Origin: JALYTY01 sp964546935
GTDB lineage: Bacteria; Vulcanimicrobiota; Vulcanimicrobiia; Vulcanimicrobiales; Vulcanimicrobiaceae
Length of the DNA stretch: 64,000 nt
Reading direction: 5' to 3'
NCBI GenBank assembly: GCA_964546935.1
Contig: CAZJLJ010000004.1
Coordinates: 26,141 to 90,140 of the forward strand
The notes below the pieces were generated by a model that was not told the DNA's origin, did no database searches, and saw nothing but the letters and a program-made list of their open reading frames with translations. How positions within the stretch are numbered: the first letter of the stretch is position 1; each line of letters starts with the position of its first letter. Made by a program: the position numbers and the translations under genes. Positions 35,065 to 42,379 of the stretch are shown piece after piece.

Positions 35065-35195
35065 CTCCGGAACCCCCGGAGGCTCACCGGATGCCTGCGG
35101 GCGATCCGGTACATCACTCGAGGGGCCGTCGGTAGGTTCCGCGCGTGGGGTTGCTTCGGCAACGCCATTTTTTATTTTCCGGGAAGCCCGGAAAA
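35065..35195 (+). promoter_or_regulatory. Structured leader of the infC operon with attenuator
   Basis: The leader contains CTCCGG/CCGGAG (35065-35081), ACCGGAT/ATCCGGT (35086-35110), a terminator-like hairpin TGG-GTTGC-TTCG-GCAAC-CCA with one mismatch (35146-35167) followed by a T-rich tract (35168-35178), and a perfect 9-bp hairpin (35175-35183 with 35187-35195) whose 5' arm begins in that T tract. This resembles known L20 or infC leader autoregulation in which translation-factor operon expression is set by premature termination. Confidence 0.6.
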
Positions 35196-35215
35196 TTCGT
35201 GTAGGAGTACTTGCC

Positions 35216-35860
35216 ATAGCTCGACCGCTCAGAGTCAACGAGCAGATCCGAATTCGATCGGTCCGCGTGATCGACGAAAACGGCGAACAGCTCGGCATTA
35301 TGCCGACTGAGGACGCGCTTTCGCGCGCTCGCGGCGCCGGTCTGGACCTGATCGAAATCTCTCCCAACGCCCAGCCGCCCGTCGTAAAGATAGGCGACTT
35401 CGGCCGGCTAAAATACGAGCAGTCGAAGAAAGACAAAGACGCCCGTAAAAAGCAGCGCAACTTCGAACTCAAAGAAGTGAAGTTGCGTCCGAAAATCGAG
35501 ACGCACGATTACGAGACCAAAGCTCGTATGGCCGAGCGCCTTTTGATGGACGGAAGCAAGATCAAAGTAACGATCATGTTCCGCGGGCGAGAGATAACCT
35601 ACACGGCGTTCGGACGGCGATTGTTAGATCGCATGGCCGAAGATATGGCGCCACTGGCCACGGTCGAACGCGAACCGCGGCTCGAAGGAAAAAACATGTT
35701 CATGATCTTGGCGCCGCGCACGACGCCGTCTGGTCCGCCGAAGTTCTCCTCGCAGCACGAGAAAGAACATCATCGAGACCATAAGGACGAGGTAGTTCGC
35801 GAACCGCAGGACGCGCCGCAAGAGATGAACGCAGAAATTAAGGAGCCTACCAGTGCCTAA
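35216..35860 (+). CDS. infC: Translation initiation factor IF-3, ATA start
   Basis: Binds the 30S subunit and rejects incorrect start codons and initiator tRNA. The family N-terminus RPLRVNEQIRIRSVRVID is encoded from 35216 on, upstream of the first ATG (35267). ATA at 35216 lies eight bases after AGGAG (35203-35207) and is the best start, giving 214 residues. Use of a rare start in infC is a known autoregulatory device (AUU in E. coli): IF-3 lowers initiation on its own mRNA. APNAQ-type loop ISPNAQPPVVKIGDFG and RPKIETHDYETK are intact. The C-terminal tail is extended and rich in His, Lys and Glu. Confidence 0.95.
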   Translation: MARPLRVNEQIRIRSVRVIDENGEQLGIMPTEDALSRARGAGLDLIEISPNAQPPVVKIGDFGRLKYEQSKKDKDARKKQRNFELKEVKLRPKIETHDYETKARMAERLLMDGSKIKVTIMFRGREITYTAFGRRLLDRMAEDMAPLATVEREPRLEGKNMFMILAPRTTPSGPPKFSSQHEKEHHRDHKDEVVREPQDAPQEMNAEIKEPTSA

Positions 35861-36059
35861 AATTCGAACCCACCGCGGAACCGCGAAGCGCGTCAAAGTG
35901 ACGGCGACCGGCAAAGTAATGCATCGCCATCAATTCGACGGCTGCGGCCACATTCTCAGCAAGAAGTCGCGCAAGCGCAAGCGGAAGTTCCGTAAGGATC
36001 AGCCGACGTTCAAGGGCGATCTGAAGCGTTTAGCGCCGACGATTCCGTACCTGGTTTAG
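35853..36059 (+). CDS. rpmI: 50S ribosomal protein L35
   Basis: A 68-residue basic ribosomal protein: MPKIRTHRGTAKRVKVTATGK and HILSKKSRKRKRKFRK are family signatures. It starts with GTG at 35853, overlapping the infC stop by eight bases, with AAGGAG at 35839-35844. rplT follows after 15 bases. Confidence 0.97.
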   Translation: MPKIRTHRGTAKRVKVTATGKVMHRHQFDGCGHILSKKSRKRKRKFRKDQPTFKGDLKRLAPTIPYLV

Positions 36060-36074
36060 GGAGGGATCGAATAA

Positions 36075-36434
36075 ATGGCACGCATCAAACGTGGCGCTCA
36101 CGGAATCAAGCATCGCCGTAAGGTGATGAAGCTCGTCAAGGGTTTCCGCGCAGCTCGCCGCCGCAATTATCGTGTAGCAAACGAAGCGCTGCTCAAGTCG
36201 CTGGCGTACGCCTTCCGCGATCGCCGCGTCCGTAAGCGCGACTTCCGTTCGCTCTGGATCAGCCGCATCAACGCTGCCGTCCGCCGCGAAGGCATGACGT
36301 ATTCGGTGTTCATGAACGGTCTGAAGAAGTCCGGCGTTACGCTGAATCGTAAAGCGCTCTCCGAGCTTGCGATTTCAGATTCGCAAGCGTTCGGTTCGCT
36401 TTTGAAGCTCGCAAAACAAGCCGTCGGTAAATAA
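36075..36434 (+). CDS. rplT: 50S ribosomal protein L20
   Basis: A 119-residue protein binding 23S rRNA early in assembly and often autoregulating this operon. ARIKRGAHGIKHRRKVMKLVKGFRAARRRNYRVANEAL and LWISRINAAVRREGMTYSVFMNGLKKSGVTLNRKALSELA span the family. GGGAGG precedes the ATG. It is the last gene before a strong terminator. Confidence 0.98.
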   Translation: MARIKRGAHGIKHRRKVMKLVKGFRAARRRNYRVANEALLKSLAYAFRDRRVRKRDFRSLWISRINAAVRREGMTYSVFMNGLKKSGVTLNRKALSELAISDSQAFGSLLKLAKQAVGK

Positions 36435-36456
36435 CGGCTCACTACCAGATCCTCAA

Positions 36457-36485
36457 AGGTCCGGTTTCTATGCCGGGCCTTTTTT
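36457..36485 (+). terminator. Rho-independent terminator of infC-rpmI-rplT
   Basis: AGGTCCGG (36457-36464) pairs with CCGGGCCT (36473-36480), one T-G pair, followed by six or more T residues ending at 36485. Confidence 0.85.
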
Positions 36486-36489
36486 CGCA

Positions 36490-36669
36490 TCAACGGTCTA
36501 AAGAAGCTTTTGCTTCTTCACGCGCAATCTTTTCGCGCCACCATTTCGCGATGAAGAGTTCACCGTGAACCGAGCACTCGATGCGTCCGCAGCAAGGCAG
36601 GTTGTTGAATGCGCCGTCTTTCAGCGCGTCTTCGATCTTTCGCAGAGCGATGATTTCTACTGCGTCCAT
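36490..36669 (-). CDS. Small DUF1992-like (DnaJ-family-domain) protein
   Basis: A 59-residue frame on the minus strand. The segment LRKIEDALKDGAFNNLPCCGR resembles the DUF1992 motif of the type KI-x-EA-x-x-x-G-x-F-x-NLPG-x-G found in DnaJC28-like bacterial proteins, and KWWREKIAREEAKAS matches the following helix. Length is shorter than usual. No Shine-Dalgarno is seen; TATATAC lies about 14-20 bases before the ATG, so a leaderless transcript is possible. It converges on the rplT terminator. Homology is suggestive, not certain. Confidence 0.55.
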   Translation of the reverse strand: MDAVEIIALRKIEDALKDGAFNNLPCCGRIECSVHGELFIAKWWREKIAREEAKASLDR

Positions 36670-36773
36670 GGCGCAAGTATATACCGGTTTTCGTGCTCGC
36701 CGTTATCGCGATTAAATTTAGCGGTGCCTAGAACTCTTCCCATTCAAGCGAGCCTGAGATTAATTGCGTCTTC

Positions 36774-37307
36774 ATGAAAATCACAGCGATTTGGGGAAAA
36801 ATCCGCTCCATGAGATGGACAGCGAGTTTTACAACACTGGCACTAGCGGCCGCTCTAACGGGGTTCGCACAAGCAGCATCGGCGTCGTCGACCGACGCGT
36901 CTTTCGTGCAAAGCGCACAACCTGAGTTGCTTGGACAATACGCACTTGCGGCGGTTGCGAAAAATAAAGCACAAGATCCGCAACTGAAGTCGATTGCGTC
37001 GCAGCTCGCTACGAACGCCGGCAAAGCATCCGAGTTTTTGAAGTCGTACGCAAGCACGCACGGCGTCTCGGTCGATAACAAACCGACCGTCCGCGCCGAC
37101 GCGCAATACGGCGATATCTCGACGCTTTCCGGAAAGGCGTTCGACCAGAAATACGCGACCGACGTGAATACCGACGCCCAGATGGCGCTTTCGTACTTCC
37201 AAGACGAAGCCAAAAACGGCACCGATCCGGCGTTGAAGTCGTTCGCAAAACAAGAGATGGCGGTGCTTCAGCAAGCGAGCTCAGCGGCACAGAAAATTAG
37301 CCGCTAA
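36774..37307 (+). CDS. Exported DUF4142 protein
   Basis: A 177-residue protein with a signal peptide (TASFTTLALAAALTGFAQAASA) and a helical DUF4142 domain of ferritin-like four-helix appearance: SAQPELLGQYALAAVAKNKAQDPQLKSIASQL, then FDQKYATDVNTDAQMALSYFQDEAKNGTDPALKSFAKQEMAVLQQ. Family members are periplasmic or secreted proteins of unknown function, often stress-related. Start ATG 36774 or 36810. A strong terminator follows. Confidence 0.85.
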   Translation: MKITAIWGKIRSMRWTASFTTLALAAALTGFAQAASASSTDASFVQSAQPELLGQYALAAVAKNKAQDPQLKSIASQLATNAGKASEFLKSYASTHGVSVDNKPTVRADAQYGDISTLSGKAFDQKYATDVNTDAQMALSYFQDEAKNGTDPALKSFAKQEMAVLQQASSAAQKISR

Positions 37308-37332
37308 GCCTTTCGGCCGAGTGGCCCATCCG

Positions 37333-37360
37333 GAACGCCCTTCACGGGCGTTCTTTTTTT
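37333..37360 (+). terminator. Rho-independent terminator after the DUF4142 gene
   Basis: GAACGCCC (37333-37340) pairs with GGGCGTTC (37346-37353) around a short loop and is followed by a run of T to 37360. Confidence 0.88.
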
Positions 37361-37429
37361 GTGACCGCCCAGTTCGCAGCAATCGCCCTTCCAGGCACCG
37401 TCCGGCTGCCGCGTCGAACGACATCGGCA

Positions 37430-37975
37430 ATGCAACCAAACGTCGCGGATGACGAGGCGCTTGCCGCAGCATTTGCTACGAAGCAACGTTGGGCTTTCGA
37501 GGAAGCTTACCGGCGGTACGGCGCGCTTCTTTATTCGACGGCGCTTCGCGTCTTGAAGGATCCGGAGGATGCGCAAGACTGCGTCCACGACGCGCTTACG
37601 CGAGTTTGGCGGTCGCCGGATGCGTATTCGCGAGCTCGTGGAGCGGTGCGCAGCTTTCTCGTCGTTTGCGTTCGCAACGAAGCTATTACGCGTCTTCGCG
37701 CAAAAGCACGACGGACACGGTTATCCGAACGCCTCGCAGCCGAACCGCAAGAACACGATGAGCTCGAAATCCACGACGTCGTTGAAACCGATCGCCTGCG
37801 CCACGCGCTGGCAACACTTCCGCCCGAACAACGTCAACCGATCGAACTCGCCTATTACCAGCAAAAGACACACACGGAAATCGCACAAGAACTGAATCAA
37901 CCTTTGGGAACGATCAAAAGCCGCATTTCACTGGGCCTGCGCAAACTGGGTACTGCATTGAGAGCACCTAAATGA
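37430..37975 (+). CDS. ECF RNA polymerase sigma factor (SigK-like)
   Basis: A 181-residue sigma factor with region 2 (AFEEAYRRYGALLYSTALRVLKD, DAQDCVHDALTRVWRSPDAY) and region 4 (LPPEQRQPIELAYYQQKTHTEIAQELNQPLGTIKSRISLGLRKL). It overlaps the next gene, a zinc-finger anti-sigma factor, as ATGA, the usual arrangement for a membrane-controlled ECF sigma. Start ATG 37430 is preferred; GTG 37361 would place the N-terminus inside the preceding terminator. Confidence 0.92.
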   Translation: MQPNVADDEALAAAFATKQRWAFEEAYRRYGALLYSTALRVLKDPEDAQDCVHDALTRVWRSPDAYSRARGAVRSFLVVCVRNEAITRLRAKARRTRLSERLAAEPQEHDELEIHDVVETDRLRHALATLPPEQRQPIELAYYQQKTHTEIAQELNQPLGTIKSRISLGLRKLGTALRAPK

Positions 37976-38631
37976 ATCGTCATTTGAGTGAGGATGCGGC
38001 ATTGTATGCGCTCGGCACGCTCAACGAAGCGGAGCAGCGAGAAGTAGAGAGACACGTTGCAACGTGCGCCGCATGTGCCGAGATTTTAGCGCAAGCGCAA
38101 GAGGACGTAACGGCAATGTGTGCCGCAGAACCGCTGAGGGAAGCTCCGCCGGCTTTGGCATCGCGCCTCGCCGCAACGCTGGAACGCGGCGCCGCGGTTT
38201 CGCTTTCGCCGCGGCGCTTCACGCGTTCGTGGTCTTCGGCGTTTGCGGCAGTGGCGGCCGTCGTGATCCTCGCGCTTGCGCCAAGCATGTATCTCTTCGA
38301 GCAGAACGTTGCCATGCATCAGCTTATGGTGGCGCAGAGTGAAGCGGTCGGACGCGTGACGACGTCTCCCCATCGCACCGTTGCGTTTGCCTCGAAGATG
38401 ACGGGCCGAGTCATGTACGCCCCCGACGGGTCTTGGTACTTCATCGTCGTGCGCGGCGCAACCGAACCTGTGCGTGTGGTTTGGAAACACGAAGGCAAGA
38501 TGATCGATCTCGGGACGGCGATGCCGCACGGAAACGTCGCGATGCTTTACTTACCGAAGAGCAAGCGTATGGACCAACTGGCCCTCGTACAGGGCTCGCA
38601 AGTCGTGGGTGAAGCTAACCTCGTCTTCTAG
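37972..38631 (+). CDS. Membrane anti-sigma factor (RskA-like)
   Basis: A 219-residue protein with an N-terminal anti-sigma zinc-finger motif (His-x3-Cys-x2-Cys in RHVATCAACAEIL), one membrane helix (about 84-105, AAVAAVVILALAPSMYLF) and an extracytoplasmic RskA/anti-sigma-K domain (RVMYAPDGSWYFIVVRGATEPVRVVW). It would hold the adjacent sigma factor inactive until a signal triggers its release. Translation is coupled to the sigma gene by a four-base overlap. Confidence 0.9.
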   Translation: MNRHLSEDAALYALGTLNEAEQREVERHVATCAACAEILAQAQEDVTAMCAAEPLREAPPALASRLAATLERGAAVSLSPRRFTRSWSSAFAAVAAVVILALAPSMYLFEQNVAMHQLMVAQSEAVGRVTTSPHRTVAFASKMTGRVMYAPDGSWYFIVVRGATEPVRVVWKHEGKMIDLGTAMPHGNVAMLYLPKSKRMDQLALVQGSQVVGEANLVF

Positions 38632-38689
38632 GCAAGCATCCCATTGCCGGGAGGGTAGCGACCCAACGTTATGACGAAGGTGCTCAAGC

Positions 38690-40081
38690 ATGTGGGCGCC
38701 TCTTATTTTAGGACTCGCCGCTGCGACCAGTTCTCCGCTGCCATCTTTACCGCCGGCGCATATTTTTACGCCGTCGATGGCACATCTGGTCGATGAGGTC
38801 GGCGAACGCACGATTGCGGAGGGCAGAAGCCCCGGGCTTGCCATTGCGGTGGCCGAGGATGGCCGTATCGTTTACGCACGCGGCTTCGGTGAAGCTCAAA
38901 ATAAAGCGCACGTTCGCTTCACCGCCGATACGCAAACTTACTTCGCCGGCGTAGGCGAGTCGTTCACCGCCGGCGCGTTTTTGTTGCTGCAGCAAGACGG
39001 CAAACTCAAACTAAGCGATCACATTACGAAATACGTTCCTGAATTGACGGTCGCGGGGAACGCCACCGTCTCGCAATTGCTTTCCCAAACTTCGGGATTG
39101 CCGGATTGCACGCATATGGCGGACTTTCCCGATCCAACGCACACCATGAAAATGGATGCGCTGATCGCGTCGATGAACAAGCTCAAACCTGAAGCCGCAC
39201 CCGGCACGACGTTTCAACGAAATATTTGTAACGGTCTTGTTGCGGGTCTCATCGTCGAACGCGTTGCCAACGTCCCGTTCTCCGACTACTTGCAGCAGCA
39301 TATTTTCATGCCGCTGGTTATGAACCAATCGTTCAACGCCGGCGACATCGGAATATCTCCGTACTACGCCTACGGTTACACGGGATCGGTAGGACACTTC
39401 GTCTCTGCACATCCCTGGGATTCCGCATGGTTAAACGGGGGCAACGGGATCGTGGGGAACGTTTACGACATCGCGAAGTGGGACATCGGAATGCCGTTGC
39501 TGTTGCGCGTGGATGCAGTACGCGACATGTATACGCCCGCAGACGCTACAGGCGATGAAAAGCACGGCTTAGGCTGGGTTATCGATCAACGCAACGGACA
39601 TCGCTACGTTTGGCAGAACGGCGAAATCCCGGGCTATCACGCAATGAATGCGACGTTACCCGACGATCACATTGCGGTCATCGTAATGTCGAACGTCGAT
39701 AGCTTTAGAAGCCACGGAGTCGTTATGCCGGAGGCGGTGGCGGCGCAGATTCTCGACATCGTATTGCCGCCTGCATCTATGCATCTAGAGAACGCCGTTG
39801 TGGAACGAGCTCGCGACTGGCTTGACCGGCTCGCGACGCACCGGATCGACCGTACGCAGCTAACCTCGGTATTCAGCGCGTATTTGACCGATGCGCTCGT
39901 GGCACGAGAGAATTTTGCGTCGCTTGGTAAACCGCAAACGATGGTTCCGATTTCGAGTACCGTCGCGAGCAACGGCGATACCATGTACGAATTCCTCGTT
40001 CGCTATCCGCGCCAGCAGTTTCACTACCGGTTCAGCGTTACCAAAGACGGTAAGATCGACGGCTTAGGACTGGTACCTTAA
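38690..40081 (+). CDS. Exported beta-lactamase-fold protein with lost catalytic motifs
   Basis: A 463-residue protein aligned end to end with serine hydrolases such as the one at 15454-16779. It has a signal peptide (MWAPLILGLAAATSS). Where active relatives read G-S-x-T-K-Q-F-T-A, this one reads AGVGESFTAGAF, so both the nucleophile Ser and the general-base Lys are absent; the Tyr-x-Asn segment reads RNICNGLVAG. The framework is otherwise well kept (SQLLSQTSGLPD, HGLGWVIDQRNG, EIPGYHAMN). It probably binds rather than cleaves. It follows the sigma/anti-sigma pair by 58 bases and may belong to its regulon. Confidence 0.8.
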   Translation: MWAPLILGLAAATSSPLPSLPPAHIFTPSMAHLVDEVGERTIAEGRSPGLAIAVAEDGRIVYARGFGEAQNKAHVRFTADTQTYFAGVGESFTAGAFLLLQQDGKLKLSDHITKYVPELTVAGNATVSQLLSQTSGLPDCTHMADFPDPTHTMKMDALIASMNKLKPEAAPGTTFQRNICNGLVAGLIVERVANVPFSDYLQQHIFMPLVMNQSFNAGDIGISPYYAYGYTGSVGHFVSAHPWDSAWLNGGNGIVGNVYDIAKWDIGMPLLLRVDAVRDMYTPADATGDEKHGLGWVIDQRNGHRYVWQNGEIPGYHAMNATLPDDHIAVIVMSNVDSFRSHGVVMPEAVAAQILDIVLPPASMHLENAVVERARDWLDRLATHRIDRTQLTSVFSAYLTDALVARENFASLGKPQTMVPISSTVASNGDTMYEFLVRYPRQQFHYRFSVTKDGKIDGLGLVP

Positions 40082-40093
40082 AAGCGACTTGAG

Positions 40094-40438
40094 TTATTGA
40101 TCGTCGCCGTCTGAAATACGGCGGCCGGTTGCTTCAACGACTTTGCCCAGCATGGTTACCGCTTCAGCGCGGGTTGCGTTGCTGAACATATAGCGTAAAC
40201 GCTCGTCGGCATCTTCAACGATCAACACAGCGCGGCGGCCCGCACGTACTGCGGCGACGAGCGACGTTAGATACGCCTCGTCTTCGGGCGCCAACATTGT
40301 TTGCTCCGCGCTTTCAGCGGGAGCTTCGAGCAAGCGTTTTAACACCGCATCGATGTCGCTAGGAACTTCCACGGCTTCCTCCATGGCCAATTGTCGCGAT
40401 GCATAGAACGCACCGCGCTTGTAACACCTGTGTATCAT
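40094..40438 (-). CDS. Hypothetical protein downstream of the Nudix gene
   Basis: Up to 114 residues, not recognised. It is acidic and helical with a middle strand-like GRRAVLIVEDADERLRYMFSN; no signal peptide or membrane segment. The frame opens directly at the Nudix stop (TAG then ATG at 40438), but ATG 40384 (MEEAVEVPSD) may be the real start since the first 18 residues look atypical. Co-transcription with the Nudix gene is likely. Confidence 0.6.
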   Translation of the reverse strand: MIHRCYKRGAFYASRQLAMEEAVEVPSDIDAVLKRLLEAPAESAEQTMLAPEDEAYLTSLVAAVRAGRRAVLIVEDADERLRYMFSNATRAEAVTMLGKVVEATGRRISDGDDQ

Positions 40439-40993
40439 CTATCGGCCAGTCCGCGGCACAAGTTCACTTCTCGGTCCGCGCAACCACATTAAGGAAATAA
40501 GGGTCTTGGCATCGGCAATTTGCCCAGTCTCCGCAAGGCTTTGCGCCTCTTCGAGCGTGAAGGAAGCAACCGTGATGCGTTCGTCCTCATCGAGTTCTTG
40601 CGCGCCTTCAGTAAGCCCGGACGCGTGAAAGAAATGCAGCACTTCATTACAAAAGCCCGGCGTCATAAACATCGAACCAAGCGGGCGGATTGAGGAAGCG
40701 CGATAACCCGTTTCTTCTTGCAGCTCGCGCAGAGCGCCGGCACGAGCGTCCTCTTCTTCGGATCTTCCGGCGGGAATCTCCCATAACACGCGGCCGGCAG
40801 CATGACGGTACTGCTGCACCAAAACAAGACGGTCGTCGTTCGTCGTCGCGATAATGGCATACGAACCGCGGTGATCGACGATATCGACGGCGTGCGTTTT
40901 GCCGTCACGATACCGAATTTCGTCGGTTCGCACGTCAAAAACCGGTCCCTTATAAACGACGCGAGAGGAAACGACCTCGGGAAGTTCAGTCAT
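40439..40993 (-). CDS. Nudix hydrolase, ADP-ribose pyrophosphatase type
   Basis: Hydrolyses nucleoside diphosphate derivatives such as ADP-ribose to AMP and ribose phosphate. The 184-residue protein carries the Nudix box as GRSEEEDARAGALRELQEETGY, preceded by VLVQQYRHAAGRVLWEIPAG, which is typical of the ADPRase subfamily. FMTPGFCNEVLHFFHASGL follows as expected. Confidence 0.9.
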   Translation of the reverse strand: MTELPEVVSSRVVYKGPVFDVRTDEIRYRDGKTHAVDIVDHRGSYAIIATTNDDRLVLVQQYRHAAGRVLWEIPAGRSEEEDARAGALRELQEETGYRASSIRPLGSMFMTPGFCNEVLHFFHASGLTEGAQELDEDERITVASFTLEEAQSLAETGQIADAKTLISLMWLRGPRSELVPRTGR

Positions 40994-41042
40994 GCCGCTC
41001 TACTTAACGGAATAGCACGCTTGCGCCTCGTACCATAGACAC

Positions 41043-41243
41043 GTGCAAAAGCGTTCTTCTCCGCTCGCCGAAATCGGCTGGCTCGCGTACTTCTTTCTGG
41101 TTTTTGTAGTCTTCGTCTACCTGTTTAACATCTTCGTCGTTCCGCACCATTTCAACGACCGCATCGCGATTTTGATCTCGGCGGTAATCGCGGGCGTTGC
41201 AATGATCTATACGCGCGCCAGATACACCCGACGGCCGCGATAG
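41043..41243 (+). CDS. Small two-helix membrane protein
   Basis: A 66-residue protein with two hydrophobic helices (WLAYFFLVFVVFVYLFNIFVV and IAILISAVIAGVAMIY) separated by a short hydrophilic turn, and a basic C-terminus (RARYTRRPR). It starts with GTG and its TAG is followed immediately by the ATG of the methyltransferase gene. Not recognised beyond this; function unknown. Confidence 0.65.
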   Translation: MQKRSSPLAEIGWLAYFFLVFVVFVYLFNIFVVPHHFNDRIAILISAVIAGVAMIYTRARYTRRPR

Positions 41244-42026
41244 ATGCCGGTTCACGCTGGTGCACATGGCGATCGCGTGCAACGCGCACGCGACCTCTTG
41301 GCAACCAAAGGACGCCGCGAACAAGCCCGATTCACGTTCGAAGGCCCGACGCTCCTCGAAGAAGCGTTGCAAAGCGGTATCGAGATCGAAGAAATCTTCG
41401 CAACTGAAGGCGTTTTTGCGCAAAGCCCAACGTTGCAAGAACTAGAAGCGCGCGGTATTGATGTTGCGCTTGTCGACGATCGCACCGCGAGAAAGCTTTC
41501 AGACCTCGATACGCCGACCGGTTTGGTTGCCGTTACAGCGACACGTTTTGCAACGCTAACCGAAATTCTCAATGCACCGCTAAGTTTGATACTTGCCGAT
41601 TTGAACGACCCGGGAAATGCCGGAACTCTGTTGCGCTCCGCGGAGGCGTTCGGTGCCGCGGGCGTAATCTTCGGTCGCTTCGGCGTGGATCCGTATCACC
41701 CCAAAGTGGTGCGCGGCGCAATGGGAGCCATTTTTCGTTTGAAAATTGCCGTTGCTTCACCCGACGACATCGACAGTATCGCGGACGAATTCGAAGCGAC
41801 CCTGCTAGGACTGAGCGCCTCGGGTGAATCTCTTTCACATGTCGGCTTTCCGCCTTCCGCGGCACTTCTGGTTGGTCACGAACGCCATGGACTCGGACCG
41901 TGGGAACGGCTCTGCGCCCGCCACGTCGCCATCCCGATGCGCGGCCCAACCGAGAGCCTCAACGCCGCGGTTGCCGGATCGATTGCGTTGTATGAAGCCT
42001 CACGCCCGGACCTAGGGCGAAAGTAA
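41244..42026 (+). CDS. SpoU/TrmH-family RNA 2'-O-methyltransferase
   Basis: Methylates a ribose 2'-OH in rRNA or tRNA with S-adenosylmethionine. The 260-residue protein has an N-terminal substrate-binding domain (RFTFEGPTLLEEALQSGIEIEEIF) and the knotted SPOUT catalytic domain with motifs LADLNDPGNAGTLLRSAEAFG, LVGHERHGLGPW and IPMRGPTESLNAAVAGSIALYE. The neighbouring pheS-pheT arrangement is common for this family. Confidence 0.92.
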   Translation: MPVHAGAHGDRVQRARDLLATKGRREQARFTFEGPTLLEEALQSGIEIEEIFATEGVFAQSPTLQELEARGIDVALVDDRTARKLSDLDTPTGLVAVTATRFATLTEILNAPLSLILADLNDPGNAGTLLRSAEAFGAAGVIFGRFGVDPYHPKVVRGAMGAIFRLKIAVASPDDIDSIADEFEATLLGLSASGESLSHVGFPPSAALLVGHERHGLGPWERLCARHVAIPMRGPTESLNAAVAGSIALYEASRPDLGRK

Positions 42027-42193
42027 CTGGCCGCCCGGAAATATAGCAGAAAAACCCTCTTTTTGAGGGGTGTCAAGAGAGTGTTCAAGGGTTAAAAAGT
42101 CAAGACTACCCCCAGAAAAAGTCGCATGGTAGAATTGCGTCAGTCCAAAGGCGCAGGCCGGAAATCGACGGCTAGAAGGAGACCTAAGCAAGC

Positions 42194-42295
42194 ATGGCAA
42201 CCTCCGAACTCTTCTGGAAACTCTTCGCTCAAACGGGCGCGATCAGTGCCTACCTTGCATACCGAACGGTCCATCCGACGGCAAGTCCCACCTGA
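42194..42295 (+). CDS. YqzL-like small protein (33 residues)
   Basis: A short frame with a strong AAGGAG site about 14 bases upstream. ELFWKLFAQTGAISAYLAYR closely resembles the Bacillus YqzL pattern (WK-x-F-x-x-TG-x-x-x-x-YL-x-x-K/R), a small uncharacterised family. It lies between the methyltransferase and pheS and is followed after 30 bases by a terminator. An alternative reading is a pheS leader peptide, but it has only two Phe codons. Confidence 0.65.
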   Translation: MATSELFWKLFAQTGAISAYLAYRTVHPTASPT

Positions 42296-42325
42296 AGCTC
42301 TCGTAGAAGTCAGAGACCTTTCACG

Positions 42326-42366
42326 AAGCGCCCGGTATAGTATAAAGGCCGGGCGCTTTGCTTTTG
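42326..42366 (+). terminator. Terminator or attenuator just upstream of pheS
   Basis: AAGCGCCCGG (42326-42335) pairs perfectly with CCGGGCGCTT (42349-42358), followed by TTGCTTTT. It ends 14 bases before the pheS start. The 13-nt loop includes TATAGTATAAA, which could act as a -10 element for pheS. It may end the yqzL-like transcript or attenuate pheST. Confidence 0.75.
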
Positions 42367-42379
42367 CCCCGGGCTAAGG

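Noticed and set aside
42046..42072. Hairpin ACCCTC-TTTTT-GAGGGG after the SpoU methyltransferase
   Set aside because: A T run follows it only on the minus strand, where no gene ends, so it does not fit a terminator of the plus-strand gene.
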